Shown here: positions 8,210 to 16,678 of the stretch, piece after piece
Layout of the letters: each line of letters opens with the position of its first letter
How positions within the stretch are numbered: position 1 is the first letter of the stretch
DNA from: Planctomycetota bacterium
GTDB taxonomy: Bacteria > Planctomycetota > J058 > JAJDCQ01
NCBI GenBank assembly: GCA_029260755.1
Contig: JAJDCQ010000235.1
Location: 1-56,840, forward strand
Direction of reading: 5' to 3'
DNA length: 56,840 nucleotides
The notes under the pieces: generated by a model
What the model saw: only the letters and a program-made list of their open reading frames with translations
Database searches by the model: none
Told to the model about the DNA's origin: nothing
Translations under genes and position numbers: made by a program

Positions 8210-10924
8210 GTGAACGCCGCGCGCCCCGATCGCCGTGTCGGACCCTACGCGCTCGTCGCCGAGATCGGTCGAGGCGGCATGGGCGCGGTGTACCGCGCCC
8301 GCCATCTGGAGACCGGCGTCGTCCACGCCCTCAAGCTCGTTCGGGTCGGCGGCGACGACCCCGAGCTGGCCTCACGCGCCCTCGCCCGCTTCCGCCGCGA
8401 GGTCGAGGTGCTCGCCCGGATCGAGGACCACCCGGCGCTCGTGCGCGTCCACGCGTGCGGCGCCGGCGACGGGTTCGTCTGGGTCGCGATGGACCTCGTC
8501 GCCGGTCGGTCGGTCGCCGAGCGGCTCCGCGGCGGTCCGCTCGAACCGCCCGATGCCGCCCGCCTCGTCTCCGCGACGGCCGACGCCGTCGAGCACGCCC
8601 ACCGCCGCGGCGTGGTCCACCGCGACCTCAAGCCCGAGAACGTCCTCCTCGACGAGCACGACCGACCGCGCGTCGTCGACTTCGGCCTCGCCTTCGACGT
8701 CTTCGCCGACCGGCTGACGCGCACCGGGGAGCTGCTCGGCACGCCGTCGTTCATGGCCCCCGAGCAGGTCGCCCGCCGATCCGGCGCGGCGGCCGTCGGT
8801 CCGACCGCCGACGTCTACGGGCTCGGCGCCCTCCTGTTCGCCTGCCTGACCGGCCGCCCGCCGCACGGGGATGGCGCCCCGATCGCCGTCGTCCGCGCCA
8901 TCCTCGAGGACGACCCGCCGCCGCCGAGCACGCTCGCGGCCGGCATCCCTCGCGACCTCGACGCCGTCGCCCTCCGCGCCCTCGCGCGCGACCCCGCGAG
9001 ACGCTACCCGAGCGCCGCCGCCCTCGGAGACGACCTCGACCGCTGGCTTCGCGGCGAGATCCCGAGCGCGGTCCGATCCGCGCCGAGTCGCGTGGGTCGC
9101 CTCATCGTCTCGCGCCGCGGGGCGATCTCCATCGCGGGGATCATCGGCGTGGTCGTCCTCGTCCTGCTGACCGGCCTTCTCTCCCTCGGCGGCGCGAACG
9201 CCGTCGAACGGGCCCGGCGGCTCGAGGCCGCGCTCCGCGAGGTCGGGGACCTCGACTCGCGACAGCGCGACGAGCTCGCGGCGCTCCTCGGAGACGGCGC
9301 CGCCCTCGATCCCGAGTCGGCCGATCGGCTCGCGACCCTCGACGCGCTCGTCCGGGCGCGCGACGGCGACCCGGCGGCCGCCGACGAGCTCGCCCGACTC
9401 GTCCGACCCGCCGGGAGCGTCGACGGCCCGCGCCTCCGCCTCGCCGAACGGGTCCTCCACGACGCCGAGCGCTGGGACGCCCTCGTCCACGTGTTCCTCG
9501 CCACGGCTCCGGCTCAGCGCCTCTCGCCGCGGCTCGCGGCCGAGGTCGCCCGTCGGATCGCCGACGGCGAGGGCGACGTCCCCGACGGGCCGGGCGCGTT
9601 CGGCGCCCTGGTGCGCGGCGCCGGGAGTGACCTCGTCGCCGCCCGCCTCCGGGTCCGTCGCGGCGAGGTTCTGGCCGGCCGTGGGCCGGCAGCGTGGCCC
9701 GAGGCGCTCGCCCTCTTCGAGCGCGCCCACCGCGACCTCGACGTGATCTCGGCGCGCGGCGGCTGGCCGGCTCCCTTCGTGGCGTGGGCCGGCGCGCGGC
9801 TCCGCGAGCGGTTCGGCGAGATCGACCCGCGCGCCGCCCCGCTCGAGGAGCTCCTCGTCCGCGTCGCGGCCGGGGAGGACCTCCTCGCGCCCGAGGACGC
9901 CGCGCGCGTCCAGGAGTCGCTCTACGCCAGCATCGCCTCCGCCCTCATGGGTCCCGAGGCCGGTCGGGCACGATTCGTCCGCTGGCTCACCGCCGGCCTC
10001 CAGTACCTCCAGCGGCACGGCTACCACGCCGTCGGGCACATCCAATCCTTCATCGGCGGCGTCTACGGTCCGCCGCACGGCCCCTTCGAGCGCGCCGAGG
10101 TCGAGCTCGCCCGCGCGCCGGATCGCCGCGACCCGGCCCTCCTCCTCGTCCTCCACCTGATCGTGCAGTTCCTCCGGCGCGACTCGAACGGAGCGCGGCC
10201 GCCGCGGGCGTGGCTGTTGGCGGCCGAGGAGGCCGGGATCGACGCCCGATGGCTCCACTTCTGGCTCGCGAAGCGCTTCGGAAGAGAGAGGGCGCCCGCC
10301 CACTGGGCGCGGGCGTGGGAGCTCGACGCGGTCCGCCCTCCCGAGGAGCGCTGGTCGGCGATCGGGGTGGGTCTCGCCCGCGCCGTGCACACGCAGCTCG
10401 CCGCCGACGATTCGCCCGAGCGCGTGAGCCGCCTCATCGCGGTCGCCCTCGCGACGGCCGATCTGGTCGAGGACGAGGTCGACCGAGTCGGCGCGTTCGT
10501 GCCGGCCGGCGGCCGCTTCGGGCGATCGGTCCACGCATCGAGGACCGACGCGGCGGGCGGCCTCCAGCTCGCGGCCGACGCGCTCATCCGGGTCGGGCCG
10601 CCCCGATGCTGCGCCGAGGGAGACCGGAGCGTCGGGCGGCTCCTCGACCGCGCGTCCGAGCTCGCGCCGGACGCCGACCGCTCGATCGCCTGGGGCCGGG
10701 TCCGGGCGAGCGCGCGCCACGACCGCGCCCACGAACGCCGCGAGGATGCCCTCGCCGCGCTCGACGAGGCGATCGACCGACTGCGAGGGTCGGGACGAGA
10801 CGCGACCTGGCTCGGAGCGCTGCTCGCCGAGCGCGCCGAGCTCCTCGTCGAGCTCGGGCGACCGGCCGACGCCCGGCGCGACCGACACGAGGCGCGCGCC
10901 CTCGAACCGGCGGGAGGCCAGTGA
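8210..10924 (+). CDS. Membrane Ser/Thr protein kinase, second of a tandem pair
   Basis: Predicted 904 residues, collinear with the preceding kinase: ATP lysine K42, HRDLKPEN from 137, DFG 157-159, APEQV, a membrane helix at about 306-326 and a long C-terminal domain containing PPRCC. After DFG both proteins read LAFDVFADRLT, which sets this pair apart from the kinase at 178-2748. The GTG at 8210 is chosen because it starts five bases after the previous stop and aligns with the paralogue's N-terminus; the same frame extends far upstream only as an overlap with that gene. The divergent C-terminal halves suggest related but distinct extracytoplasmic inputs. Confidence 0.9.
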   Translation: MNAARPDRRVGPYALVAEIGRGGMGAVYRARHLETGVVHALKLVRVGGDDPELASRALARFRREVEVLARIEDHPALVRVHACGAGDGFVWVAMDLVAGRSVAERLRGGPLEPPDAARLVSATADAVEHAHRRGVVHRDLKPENVLLDEHDRPRVVDFGLAFDVFADRLTRTGELLGTPSFMAPEQVARRSGAAAVGPTADVYGLGALLFACLTGRPPHGDGAPIAVVRAILEDDPPPPSTLAAGIPRDLDAVALRALARDPARRYPSAAALGDDLDRWLRGEIPSAVRSAPSRVGRLIVSRRGAISIAGIIGVVVLVLLTGLLSLGGANAVERARRLEAALREVGDLDSRQRDELAALLGDGAALDPESADRLATLDALVRARDGDPAAADELARLVRPAGSVDGPRLRLAERVLHDAERWDALVHVFLATAPAQRLSPRLAAEVARRIADGEGDVPDGPGAFGALVRGAGSDLVAARLRVRRGEVLAGRGPAAWPEALALFERAHRDLDVISARGGWPAPFVAWAGARLRERFGEIDPRAAPLEELLVRVAAGEDLLAPEDAARVQESLYASIASALMGPEAGRARFVRWLTAGLQYLQRHGYHAVGHIQSFIGGVYGPPHGPFERAEVELARAPDRRDPALLLVLHLIVQFLRRDSNGARPPRAWLLAAEEAGIDARWLHFWLAKRFGRERAPAHWARAWELDAVRPPEERWSAIGVGLARAVHTQLAADDSPERVSRLIAVALATADLVEDEVDRVGAFVPAGGRFGRSVHASRTDAAGGLQLAADALIRVGPPRCCAEGDRSVGRLLDRASELAPDADRSIAWGRVRASARHDRAHERREDALAALDEAIDRLRGSGRDATWLGALLAERAELLVELGRPADARRDRHEARALEPAGGQ

Positions 10925-10970
10925 CGACCGCCGGACGGTGACGGGACCGGCGGAGCCGCCGAGACGCGGC

Positions 10971-11867
10971 TCAGCCGGGCACGGGCGCCGCGAAGCCCTC
11001 GGCGTTCCAGAGGACGCGGTCGGCGCCGAGGATCCGGCGTAGGGTCGCAAGCGCATCCTCGTGGTAGCCGGGCTCGCACCAGGCGTCCCAGCCGTGCGCC
11101 CGGTGGATCGCGAACGAGGGTCGACTCCGCGCGCCGCGGGCGCCGTCGCCCTCGAAGAGGTCGTCGACGATGATCTCGTCGCAGACGGGGTCGAGGAGCG
11201 CGGCGAGGCGCTCGGGGTCGCACGGCAGGAGCGGGCTGATCGTCGCCCGCGTCGGCACGCCGGCCGCCCGGGCCGCCGCGAGCGCCTCCACCCGGCGCGT
11301 GATGCTCGGGCTGTCGGGCTCGAACGCGCGGCGGACCTCGTCGCGATCGGTCGTGATCGTCATGTGGAGGACGACCGATCGGCCGAGGCCGACGAGGAGG
11401 TCGAGGTCGCGGAGGACATCGGGGCTGCGCGTCTGGAGGACGAGGTGGCCCGGACCGTCGCCGGAGCGGGCCGCCTCGAGCAGCACCTCGAGGACCGCGC
11501 GGGTGATCCGGAGGCGCCGCTCGGCGGGCACGTAGGGGTCGGTGACGCTCGACATGAAGATCTTCCGCCCGCGGACGCGGCCCCGGGCGACGTCGCGGGC
11601 GAGGAGCGCCGCGGCGTTCGTCTTCGCCGCGAGCCAGCTCCCCCACGGGCGACCGTAGCGGTTCGCCCTCTGGATCCTCATCGCCTGGACGTAGCAGTAG
11701 GCGCAGTGGAACTGGCAGCCCGAGTAGGGCTGGAGCGACCAGTCGAAGTCGCAGAGGTAGCCGCTCGCGGCGGTGAGGATGGTCCGCGCCTCGACCAGGT
11801 CGATCAGCGACCTCGGCGAGAGCGGAGGCGAGGTCGGCGCGGCGCCCGCCGCGGGGTCGGCCGTCAT
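10971..11867 (-). CDS. Radical SAM protein, SplB-like (Rv2578c/PA0069-type)
   Basis: Predicted 298 residues. The [4Fe-4S]/SAM motif is C51-x3-C55-x2-C58 within YSGCQFHCAYCYVQ. The 'FDWSLQPYSGC' context, the later MSSVTDPYVPAE segment and the LQTRSP strand are typical of the spore-photoproduct-lyase-like/Rv2578c group, whose substrates are mostly undefined. A DNA-lesion repair role is possible but cannot be assigned. The ATG overlaps the upstream glycosyltransferase stop by four bases (ATGA), which fixes the start and implies translational coupling. Confidence 0.85.
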   Translation of the reverse strand: MTADPAAGAAPTSPPLSPRSLIDLVEARTILTAASGYLCDFDWSLQPYSGCQFHCAYCYVQAMRIQRANRYGRPWGSWLAAKTNAAALLARDVARGRVRGRKIFMSSVTDPYVPAERRLRITRAVLEVLLEAARSGDGPGHLVLQTRSPDVLRDLDLLVGLGRSVVLHMTITTDRDEVRRAFEPDSPSITRRVEALAAARAAGVPTRATISPLLPCDPERLAALLDPVCDEIIVDDLFEGDGARGARSRPSFAIHRAHGWDAWCEPGYHEDALATLRRILGADRVLWNAEGFAAPVPG

Positions 11868-13792
11868 CGGCCCCGGCGACCCTTCGGGCGAAGACCGTAG
11901 ACACGGATCTGGCGATCGCGCTCGAGCTCGCTCCAGTCGTGGGTCGACCACGGCAGCTCCTGGAAGTGCTCGTCGCGCAGCCACGGAGCGAACGGGCGCG
12001 CCTTCCCCCACCAGTCCTTCTCGCTCACGACGAAGAACCCGACGTTCCGGGAGCGGGCGTAGTCGATGACGCTCAGGTAGTAGCGCTCGCTGAAGCGCCG
12101 GCTGGCCCCTGCCCCCGCGATCCCGCCCACCGCCGGCGCGTGCTCCGTCCGGCGCGGCGGGTTGGGCACCATCACGTGGGTCGCGTCGGCGTAGTAGGCG
12201 ACCGGACCTCGCACGCCCAGCACGCCGAGGCGCTTCCCGTCGCGCTCGAAGGACTCGCGGATCTCGGGGCGGCCGATGAACTCGCCGGCCTCGCGCTCGG
12301 GCCCTCGTCGCCAGAGCCAGCCGTACTTGGCGATCGGACGGAGCGAGTGGACGAACGCGCCGGCCACGAGGAGCGCGGTCAGGATGACGAGGGCGCGCTG
12401 CCGCCCGAGCCGGAGCCATCGCAGCCCGACCCAGTCGGCGATCGCCAGGGCGCCGATCGCGGCGATCGGAGCGAGCATGGGGAGGAAGTGGGCCCAGTAG
12501 CGGCGCGAGGTGTAGAAGAAGCTCAACGCCGCCGCGTAGAAGACGAGGGTGACGACCGCCATCCGCGCGGCCGTGCGCCGGCGCTCGTCGGCGCCGCGCC
12601 AGCCGACGATGAGCAGCCCGACGACGAGCGGAAGCAGGAGCGCGCCGGACGCCGCGGGGAGCGACTCGAACAGCTCGCCGACGTAGCTCACCCAGCGGGC
12701 GGCGAACCCGAGCGGGTCGCGGCCGACGACCGAGACGAGGTCGAACCCCATGTAGCCCTCGCCCGACGCCGCCTCGGACGCGGTGCCGCTCGACGCGCCG
12801 CGACCGTAGGCCTCCTCGAAGCTGGTCTCGCCGCCCGTGCCGATGCGGTTGAACGGATCGTCGTCGGTGCCGGCGTGGCCGTAGGCGAGGATCGCGCCGG
12901 CCTTGCCCGAGAGGGTCCAGACGCCGAGCTTCCAGCGCGCGATGAGGATGTTCGGCGACGCCACGACGAGGAAGCTCGCGGCGACGACGAGCCCCAGGGC
13001 GACCCGGCGCGGGAAGCCGGGGTAGGGCGCGGGCGGGGCCGCGTCGGGGCCGCCGGTCTCCCCCTCCTTCGCCCCGGCCGGCGTGTCGCTCTTGCCGTCG
13101 CTCTTGCCGGCCGCGCTCTCGCCGTCGCCCTTCGCATCGGCCGGGTCGGGTCCGCCGCGGCCGAGGAGGAGCGCCAGCCCGATGAGGCCACCGAGGCCCA
13201 TCGCCTCGGGGCGAGTGAGGTAGCCGAGCGCGACGAGCGCGCCGGCGGCCGCCGCGCGCGCCGCGCTCGGAGCGCGCAGCAGTCGCCAGCCAGCCAGCGC
13301 CGCCAATCCGAGGCACAGGCCGTAGAGCATGTCCTCCTGGGTCTCGGCGCTGTACCGCACGAGGAACGGCGCCACCGCCGCGAAGAGCGCGGCGAGGACG
13401 GGAGCCCGGGGCTCATCGTCGCCGACGATCGCGCGGGCCAGGCTCCAGGCGACGGCGACCGCCGCGGTGCCGGCGAGGATGCTCACCATCTGCGCGGCCA
13501 GATCGACGTCGCGGACGAGGGAGCCGACCGCCGCCACGAGGACGTAGTAGAGCGGCGGGACCACCGGCGAGATGCCGGCGTCGAGGTCGCCCGCCATCAG
13601 CGCCCGGGCCGGCGGGAGAAAGAACACGGCGCCGTTCGCGCTGACGAGGTTGGTGAAGCCGGCGACGACGACCCGGACGAGCGCCGCGAACCCGAGGATC
13701 GCCCAGAGCAGCCGGCGGCTCGGGCCGGTCGCGGTCGGCTTGACCTGGGTCGGGGCGCCGGCAGACGTCGGCGCGGTGGTCGCGGTGCTCAC
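11864..13792 (-). CDS. GT-C/ArnT-like membrane glycosyltransferase (family 39-like)
   Basis: About 642 residues from the GTG at 13792. It contains many hydrophobic helices, first at RRLLWAILGFAALVRVVVAG, and a 'PPLYYVL' segment after the first loop typical of dolichyl/undecaprenyl-phosphate-sugar-dependent GT-C enzymes. A hydrophilic, Lys/Asp/Gly-rich insert lies mid-protein and a soluble C-terminal region follows. It probably transfers a lipid-linked sugar at the outer face of the inner membrane; the acceptor is unknown. An in-frame GTG at 13840 would add 16 residues. I prefer 13792 because a promoter-like sequence ends 7 bases before it, suggesting a leaderless mRNA. It overlaps the downstream radical SAM gene by four bases. 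Confidence 0.75.
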   Translation of the reverse strand: MSTATTAPTSAGAPTQVKPTATGPSRRLLWAILGFAALVRVVVAGFTNLVSANGAVFFLPPARALMAGDLDAGISPVVPPLYYVLVAAVGSLVRDVDLAAQMVSILAGTAAVAVAWSLARAIVGDDEPRAPVLAALFAAVAPFLVRYSAETQEDMLYGLCLGLAALAGWRLLRAPSAARAAAAGALVALGYLTRPEAMGLGGLIGLALLLGRGGPDPADAKGDGESAAGKSDGKSDTPAGAKEGETGGPDAAPPAPYPGFPRRVALGLVVAASFLVVASPNILIARWKLGVWTLSGKAGAILAYGHAGTDDDPFNRIGTGGETSFEEAYGRGASSGTASEAASGEGYMGFDLVSVVGRDPLGFAARWVSYVGELFESLPAASGALLLPLVVGLLIVGWRGADERRRTAARMAVVTLVFYAAALSFFYTSRRYWAHFLPMLAPIAAIGALAIADWVGLRWLRLGRQRALVILTALLVAGAFVHSLRPIAKYGWLWRRGPEREAGEFIGRPEIRESFERDGKRLGVLGVRGPVAYYADATHVMVPNPPRRTEHAPAVGGIAGAGASRRFSERYYLSVIDYARSRNVGFFVVSEKDWWGKARPFAPWLRDEHFQELPWSTHDWSELERDRQIRVYGLRPKGRRGR

Positions 13793-13799
13793 GGGTCGG

Positions 13800-13828
13800 A
13801 TGCTAAGGCGAGCCCGGTGGCGGAGCAA
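13800..13828 (-). promoter_or_regulatory. Sigma70-like promoter for the glycosyltransferase/radical SAM pair
   Basis: On the minus strand, TTGCTC (13823-13828), a 17-bp spacer and TAGCAT (13800-13805). The -10 box ends 7 bases before the GTG at 13792, so transcription would begin at or next to the start codon. Apart from this site the gap up to 14002 shows nothing recognisable. Confidence 0.4.
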
Positions 13829-14002
13829 GACCGCCGCCACGATGTCGGGGCCACGGCGGGTCGTTCCCCTCCCGATCGACGGCGCCGTTTCGGCGCGCGT
13901 CGTTGCTGGTTTGCGGACGGCGGGAGCTGGGCATGGCCAAGACCTCCGCGGTCCGCCGGTGTGACGTCGAGCGTCGGAGCCGATCAGAGAGCGAGGAGCC
14001 TG

Positions 14003-14731
14003 TCATGCGGCTTCGGCGTCGGCCTCGGTTTTGGCGTCGTCCCCCTCCGTGACCGCGGCGGGGCCGAGGAGGAGGTCGCCCTGGTGAAGCAGGATCGGGA
14101 GCGTGAGCGAGAGCGGCGTGCAGGCCGTCAGGGCCACCCGGACCGACGCGAGGTCCGGGCGCGCGAGCGCGCCGAAGAAGATCCACACGACCGCCGTGAG
14201 CATCGCCGCGAGGACCGTCTGCGCGATCACGCCGACGCCCGCGACCCGGAGCAGGATCGTCGCGGTCACCGCCGTCGCGATCGGCGCGAACGCCCCGACC
14301 GCCTGGCCGGGCGCCCCGACGAACGCGGCGGCGGACGCGTTCGCCTCGCCGAGCGCCTGCCCGACCGATCCCGTCGCGAGGAAGCGATCGAGGTAGATCA
14401 CGTTCGCCCAGGCGACGATGAGCACGCCGAGGGTGAGCGTCAGGACGGCGGCGCCCGCGCTCGTCCGACGGAGAAGGGTCGGATCGCGGCGCGCCCATCG
14501 CTCGAGGAGATGGGCGGGCGCCACGATCGTGCCCGCGAGGAGACCGAGCGCCGCGAACCCGGCGACGCCGGGGCCGGCCGCGAACGGGCCGCCGCGGAGC
14601 GCGATGAGCCCCAGGACGAACGCCCAGATCACCCCCGCCCCGACCCCGCGGACGATCGCGGCGACCACCGGGCGCGGCCGACGCGGCGGCGCCGTAAGTC
14701 CCGTGTCGACCGTCGGCCCGTCGTCAGACAC
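14003..14731 (-). CDS. Small polytopic membrane protein, function unknown
   Basis: Predicted 242 residues, GTG start. A basic, Pro-rich N-terminus is followed by about six hydrophobic segments, for example ARGVGAGVIWAFVLGLIAL-like and GVLIVAWANVIYL, then an acidic tail rich in Ala, Glu and Asp. I recognise no catalytic motif or transporter family. It is transcribed divergently from cutA and separated by about 210 bp from the start of the glycosyltransferase gene. The coding region is supported by uninterrupted codon bias and coherent membrane topology rather than homology. Confidence 0.65.
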   Translation of the reverse strand: MSDDGPTVDTGLTAPPRRPRPVVAAIVRGVGAGVIWAFVLGLIALRGGPFAAGPGVAGFAALGLLAGTIVAPAHLLERWARRDPTLLRRTSAGAAVLTLTLGVLIVAWANVIYLDRFLATGSVGQALGEANASAAAFVGAPGQAVGAFAPIATAVTATILLRVAGVGVIAQTVLAAMLTAVVWIFFGALARPDLASVRVALTACTPLSLTLPILLHQGDLLLGPAAVTEGDDAKTEADAEAA

Positions 14732-14809
14732 GACGGACCCCGGGCGGGACGCATCGCGTCAAATGAACGCCGCCCGCGCCCGCGCGGTCGCGACGGTCGG
14801 CGGCGCCTC

Positions 14810-14818
14810 TGGTAGAAT
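14810..14818 (+). promoter_or_regulatory. Extended -10 promoter element upstream of cutA
   Basis: TGG followed by TAGAAT (14813-14818) gives an extended -10 element 45 bases upstream of the cutA ATG. No convincing -35 box is seen, which is acceptable for extended -10 promoters. It would drive the cutA-M24 aminopeptidase pair. Confidence 0.4.
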
Positions 14819-14862
14819 CCGCCGCCCTTGCCCGCCGCGTTCGAACCTCGAGATCGCTCTTC

Positions 14863-15183
14863 ATGACCGAGTACCGCGTCGTCCTCGTGACCGCCCCGAA
14901 CGCCGAGACGGGCGCCAAGATCGGCCGATCGTGCGTCGAGGCCGGATTGGCCGCGTGCGTGAACATCATCCCCACGATCCGGTCCATCTACATGTGGAAG
15001 GGCGCCGTCAATGACGATGGCGAATCCCTCCTCATCATCAAGACACGCCGTCCGCTCGTCGAGCAGCTCACCGCGCTCGTCCGGGAGCACCACCCGTACG
15101 AGGTCTGCGAGGTGATCTCGATGCCGATCGATGGCGGGAGCGTTCCGTATCTCGACTGGATCTCCGAGGTGACGAAGAAGTGA
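14863..15183 (+). CDS. cutA: CutA1 divalent-cation tolerance protein
   Basis: Predicted 106 residues, the usual CutA1 length. It shows the family pattern: VLVTAPN near the N-terminus, GLAACVNI, an IYMWKG strand-turn, IIKTR, and the C-terminal EVISMPIDGGSVPYLDWI. CutA1 forms a PII-like trimer; its link to metal tolerance is established genetically in some bacteria, but the biochemical role is unclear. The stop overlaps the GTG start of the next gene (GTGA), so the two are translationally coupled. Confidence 0.95.
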   Translation: MTEYRVVLVTAPNAETGAKIGRSCVEAGLAACVNIIPTIRSIYMWKGAVNDDGESLLIIKTRRPLVEQLTALVREHHPYEVCEVISMPIDGGSVPYLDWISEVTKK

Positions 15184-16637
15184 TCGCTGCACGCCCCCGA
15201 CTGCCCCTGCTCCGCACCCTCCTCCGACCGGCCGTCGCCGCCGGCATGGCCGCCCTCGTCGCGACGGCCGCCGTCGGCGCCGCCCGCCCGTCCCACGCCG
15301 CCCCGCGCGACGGCGGCGACGAGGTCCGCCCGCCCGAGCCCGACCAGACCGGGCCGGGGATCGGGACGGACGAGCTCGCCTCGCGGCGCCGTCGCCTCGT
15401 CGAGGCGTGCGGCCGGGGCGCCGTCGTCTGCCTCATCGGCAAGCCGGCCGACGACCTCGAGGAGTTCTTCCAGAGCCCCGACTTCTACTACCTGACCGGC
15501 ATCACCGAGGGCGGCGGCGCCGCCGCCCTCCGGATCGGGCCCGACGGCGCCTACGAGGAGGTGCTCTTCCTCCCGGCCCGCAACCGGATGCAGGAGCAGT
15601 GGGACGGACCGCGCCTCTACCCTGGCGCGAGCGCGCAGCGCCAGACCGGGTTCGCCGCGACCGCCCCCAAGAGCCGCCTCGGCGCGACCCTGACCGAGTG
15701 GCTCGCGGGCGAGGGCAAGAGCCTCTGGGTCGCCGGCACCGACGGCCGGACGGTCGCCGACGTCCTCGACCGCGCCCTGCCCGACGTCGAGCGCAAGAGC
15801 GCCCGCAGCCGCGTCCACGCCCTCCGGCAGATCAAGAGCGAGGCGGAGGTGGCGATCTTCACCCGCGCCGTCGAGATCACCGGCGCCGCCCTCGTCGAGG
15901 CGATGAAGAGCGCCGCGCCCAAGCAGGGCGAGTGGGAGCTCGAGGCGGTGATCGAGTACATGTTCCGCCGCTTCGGCGCCGAGCGGTTCGGCTTCCCGTC
16001 GATCGTCGGGTCGGGGCCGAACAGCTGCGTCCTCCACTACAACGCGAGCACCCGGCGGATGAAGGCGAACGAGCTGGTCGTCTGCGACGTCGGCGCCGAG
16101 TACCGCCGCTACACCGCCGACATCACGCGCACGTTCCCCGTCTCGGGGAAGTGGAGCCCGCGCCAGCGCGAGATCTACGAGATCGTCCTCCGCGCCCAGA
16201 ACGAGGCGATGAAGGCGGTCCGCCCCGGCGCCACGATCCGGAGCGTCCACTCGGTCGCGCAGCGGGTGATCCGCGAGGCCGGCCACGGCGGCCGCTTCCC
16301 CCACGGGACCTCGCACTGGATCGGCCTCGAGGTGCACGACGTCGGCGACTACAGCCGACGCTTCGAGCCCGGCATGATCCTGAGCGTCGAGCCCGGGATC
16401 TACATCCCCGAGGAGAACATCGGCGTCCGGATCGAGGACGACGTGATCGTGACGCGCGACGGGTTCGTCAATCTGAGCGAGGGATGCCCCCGCGACCCCG
16501 ACGAGATCGAGCGCATCATGGCCGAGGGCGGCGTCGGCAACGCGCGCGTCGCCGAGCTGACGAGCCCGAACGCCCGACCGGAGATCCGGCCGGAGCGACC
16601 GACCCAGAAGCCGCCGACGCGGAAGCGCATCTATTGA
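15180..16637 (+). CDS. Secreted Xaa-Pro aminopeptidase (M24B metallopeptidase)
   Basis: Predicted 485 residues from a GTG that overlaps the cutA stop. The first 40 residues form a signal peptide ending near SHA-AP. The mature protein has the AMP_N 'FYYLTGI' motif and the pita-bread catalytic domain. Dinuclear metal ligands are visible: D303 and D314 (CDVGAEYRRYTADITR), the His in GTSHWIGLEVHDVG, Glu in LSVEPGIYI and Glu in VRIEDDV. It should remove N-terminal residues preceding proline in the periplasm or outside the cell, and may act with the M14 peptidases downstream. Confidence 0.93.
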   Translation: MIAARPRLPLLRTLLRPAVAAGMAALVATAAVGAARPSHAAPRDGGDEVRPPEPDQTGPGIGTDELASRRRRLVEACGRGAVVCLIGKPADDLEEFFQSPDFYYLTGITEGGGAAALRIGPDGAYEEVLFLPARNRMQEQWDGPRLYPGASAQRQTGFAATAPKSRLGATLTEWLAGEGKSLWVAGTDGRTVADVLDRALPDVERKSARSRVHALRQIKSEAEVAIFTRAVEITGAALVEAMKSAAPKQGEWELEAVIEYMFRRFGAERFGFPSIVGSGPNSCVLHYNASTRRMKANELVVCDVGAEYRRYTADITRTFPVSGKWSPRQREIYEIVLRAQNEAMKAVRPGATIRSVHSVAQRVIREAGHGGRFPHGTSHWIGLEVHDVGDYSRRFEPGMILSVEPGIYIPEENIGVRIEDDVIVTRDGFVNLSEGCPRDPDEIERIMAEGGVGNARVAELTSPNARPEIRPERPTQKPPTRKRIY

Positions 16638-16678
16638 GCGCCTCTCGACGAACGGTCGAGAACGAACGAGAGCGAAGA

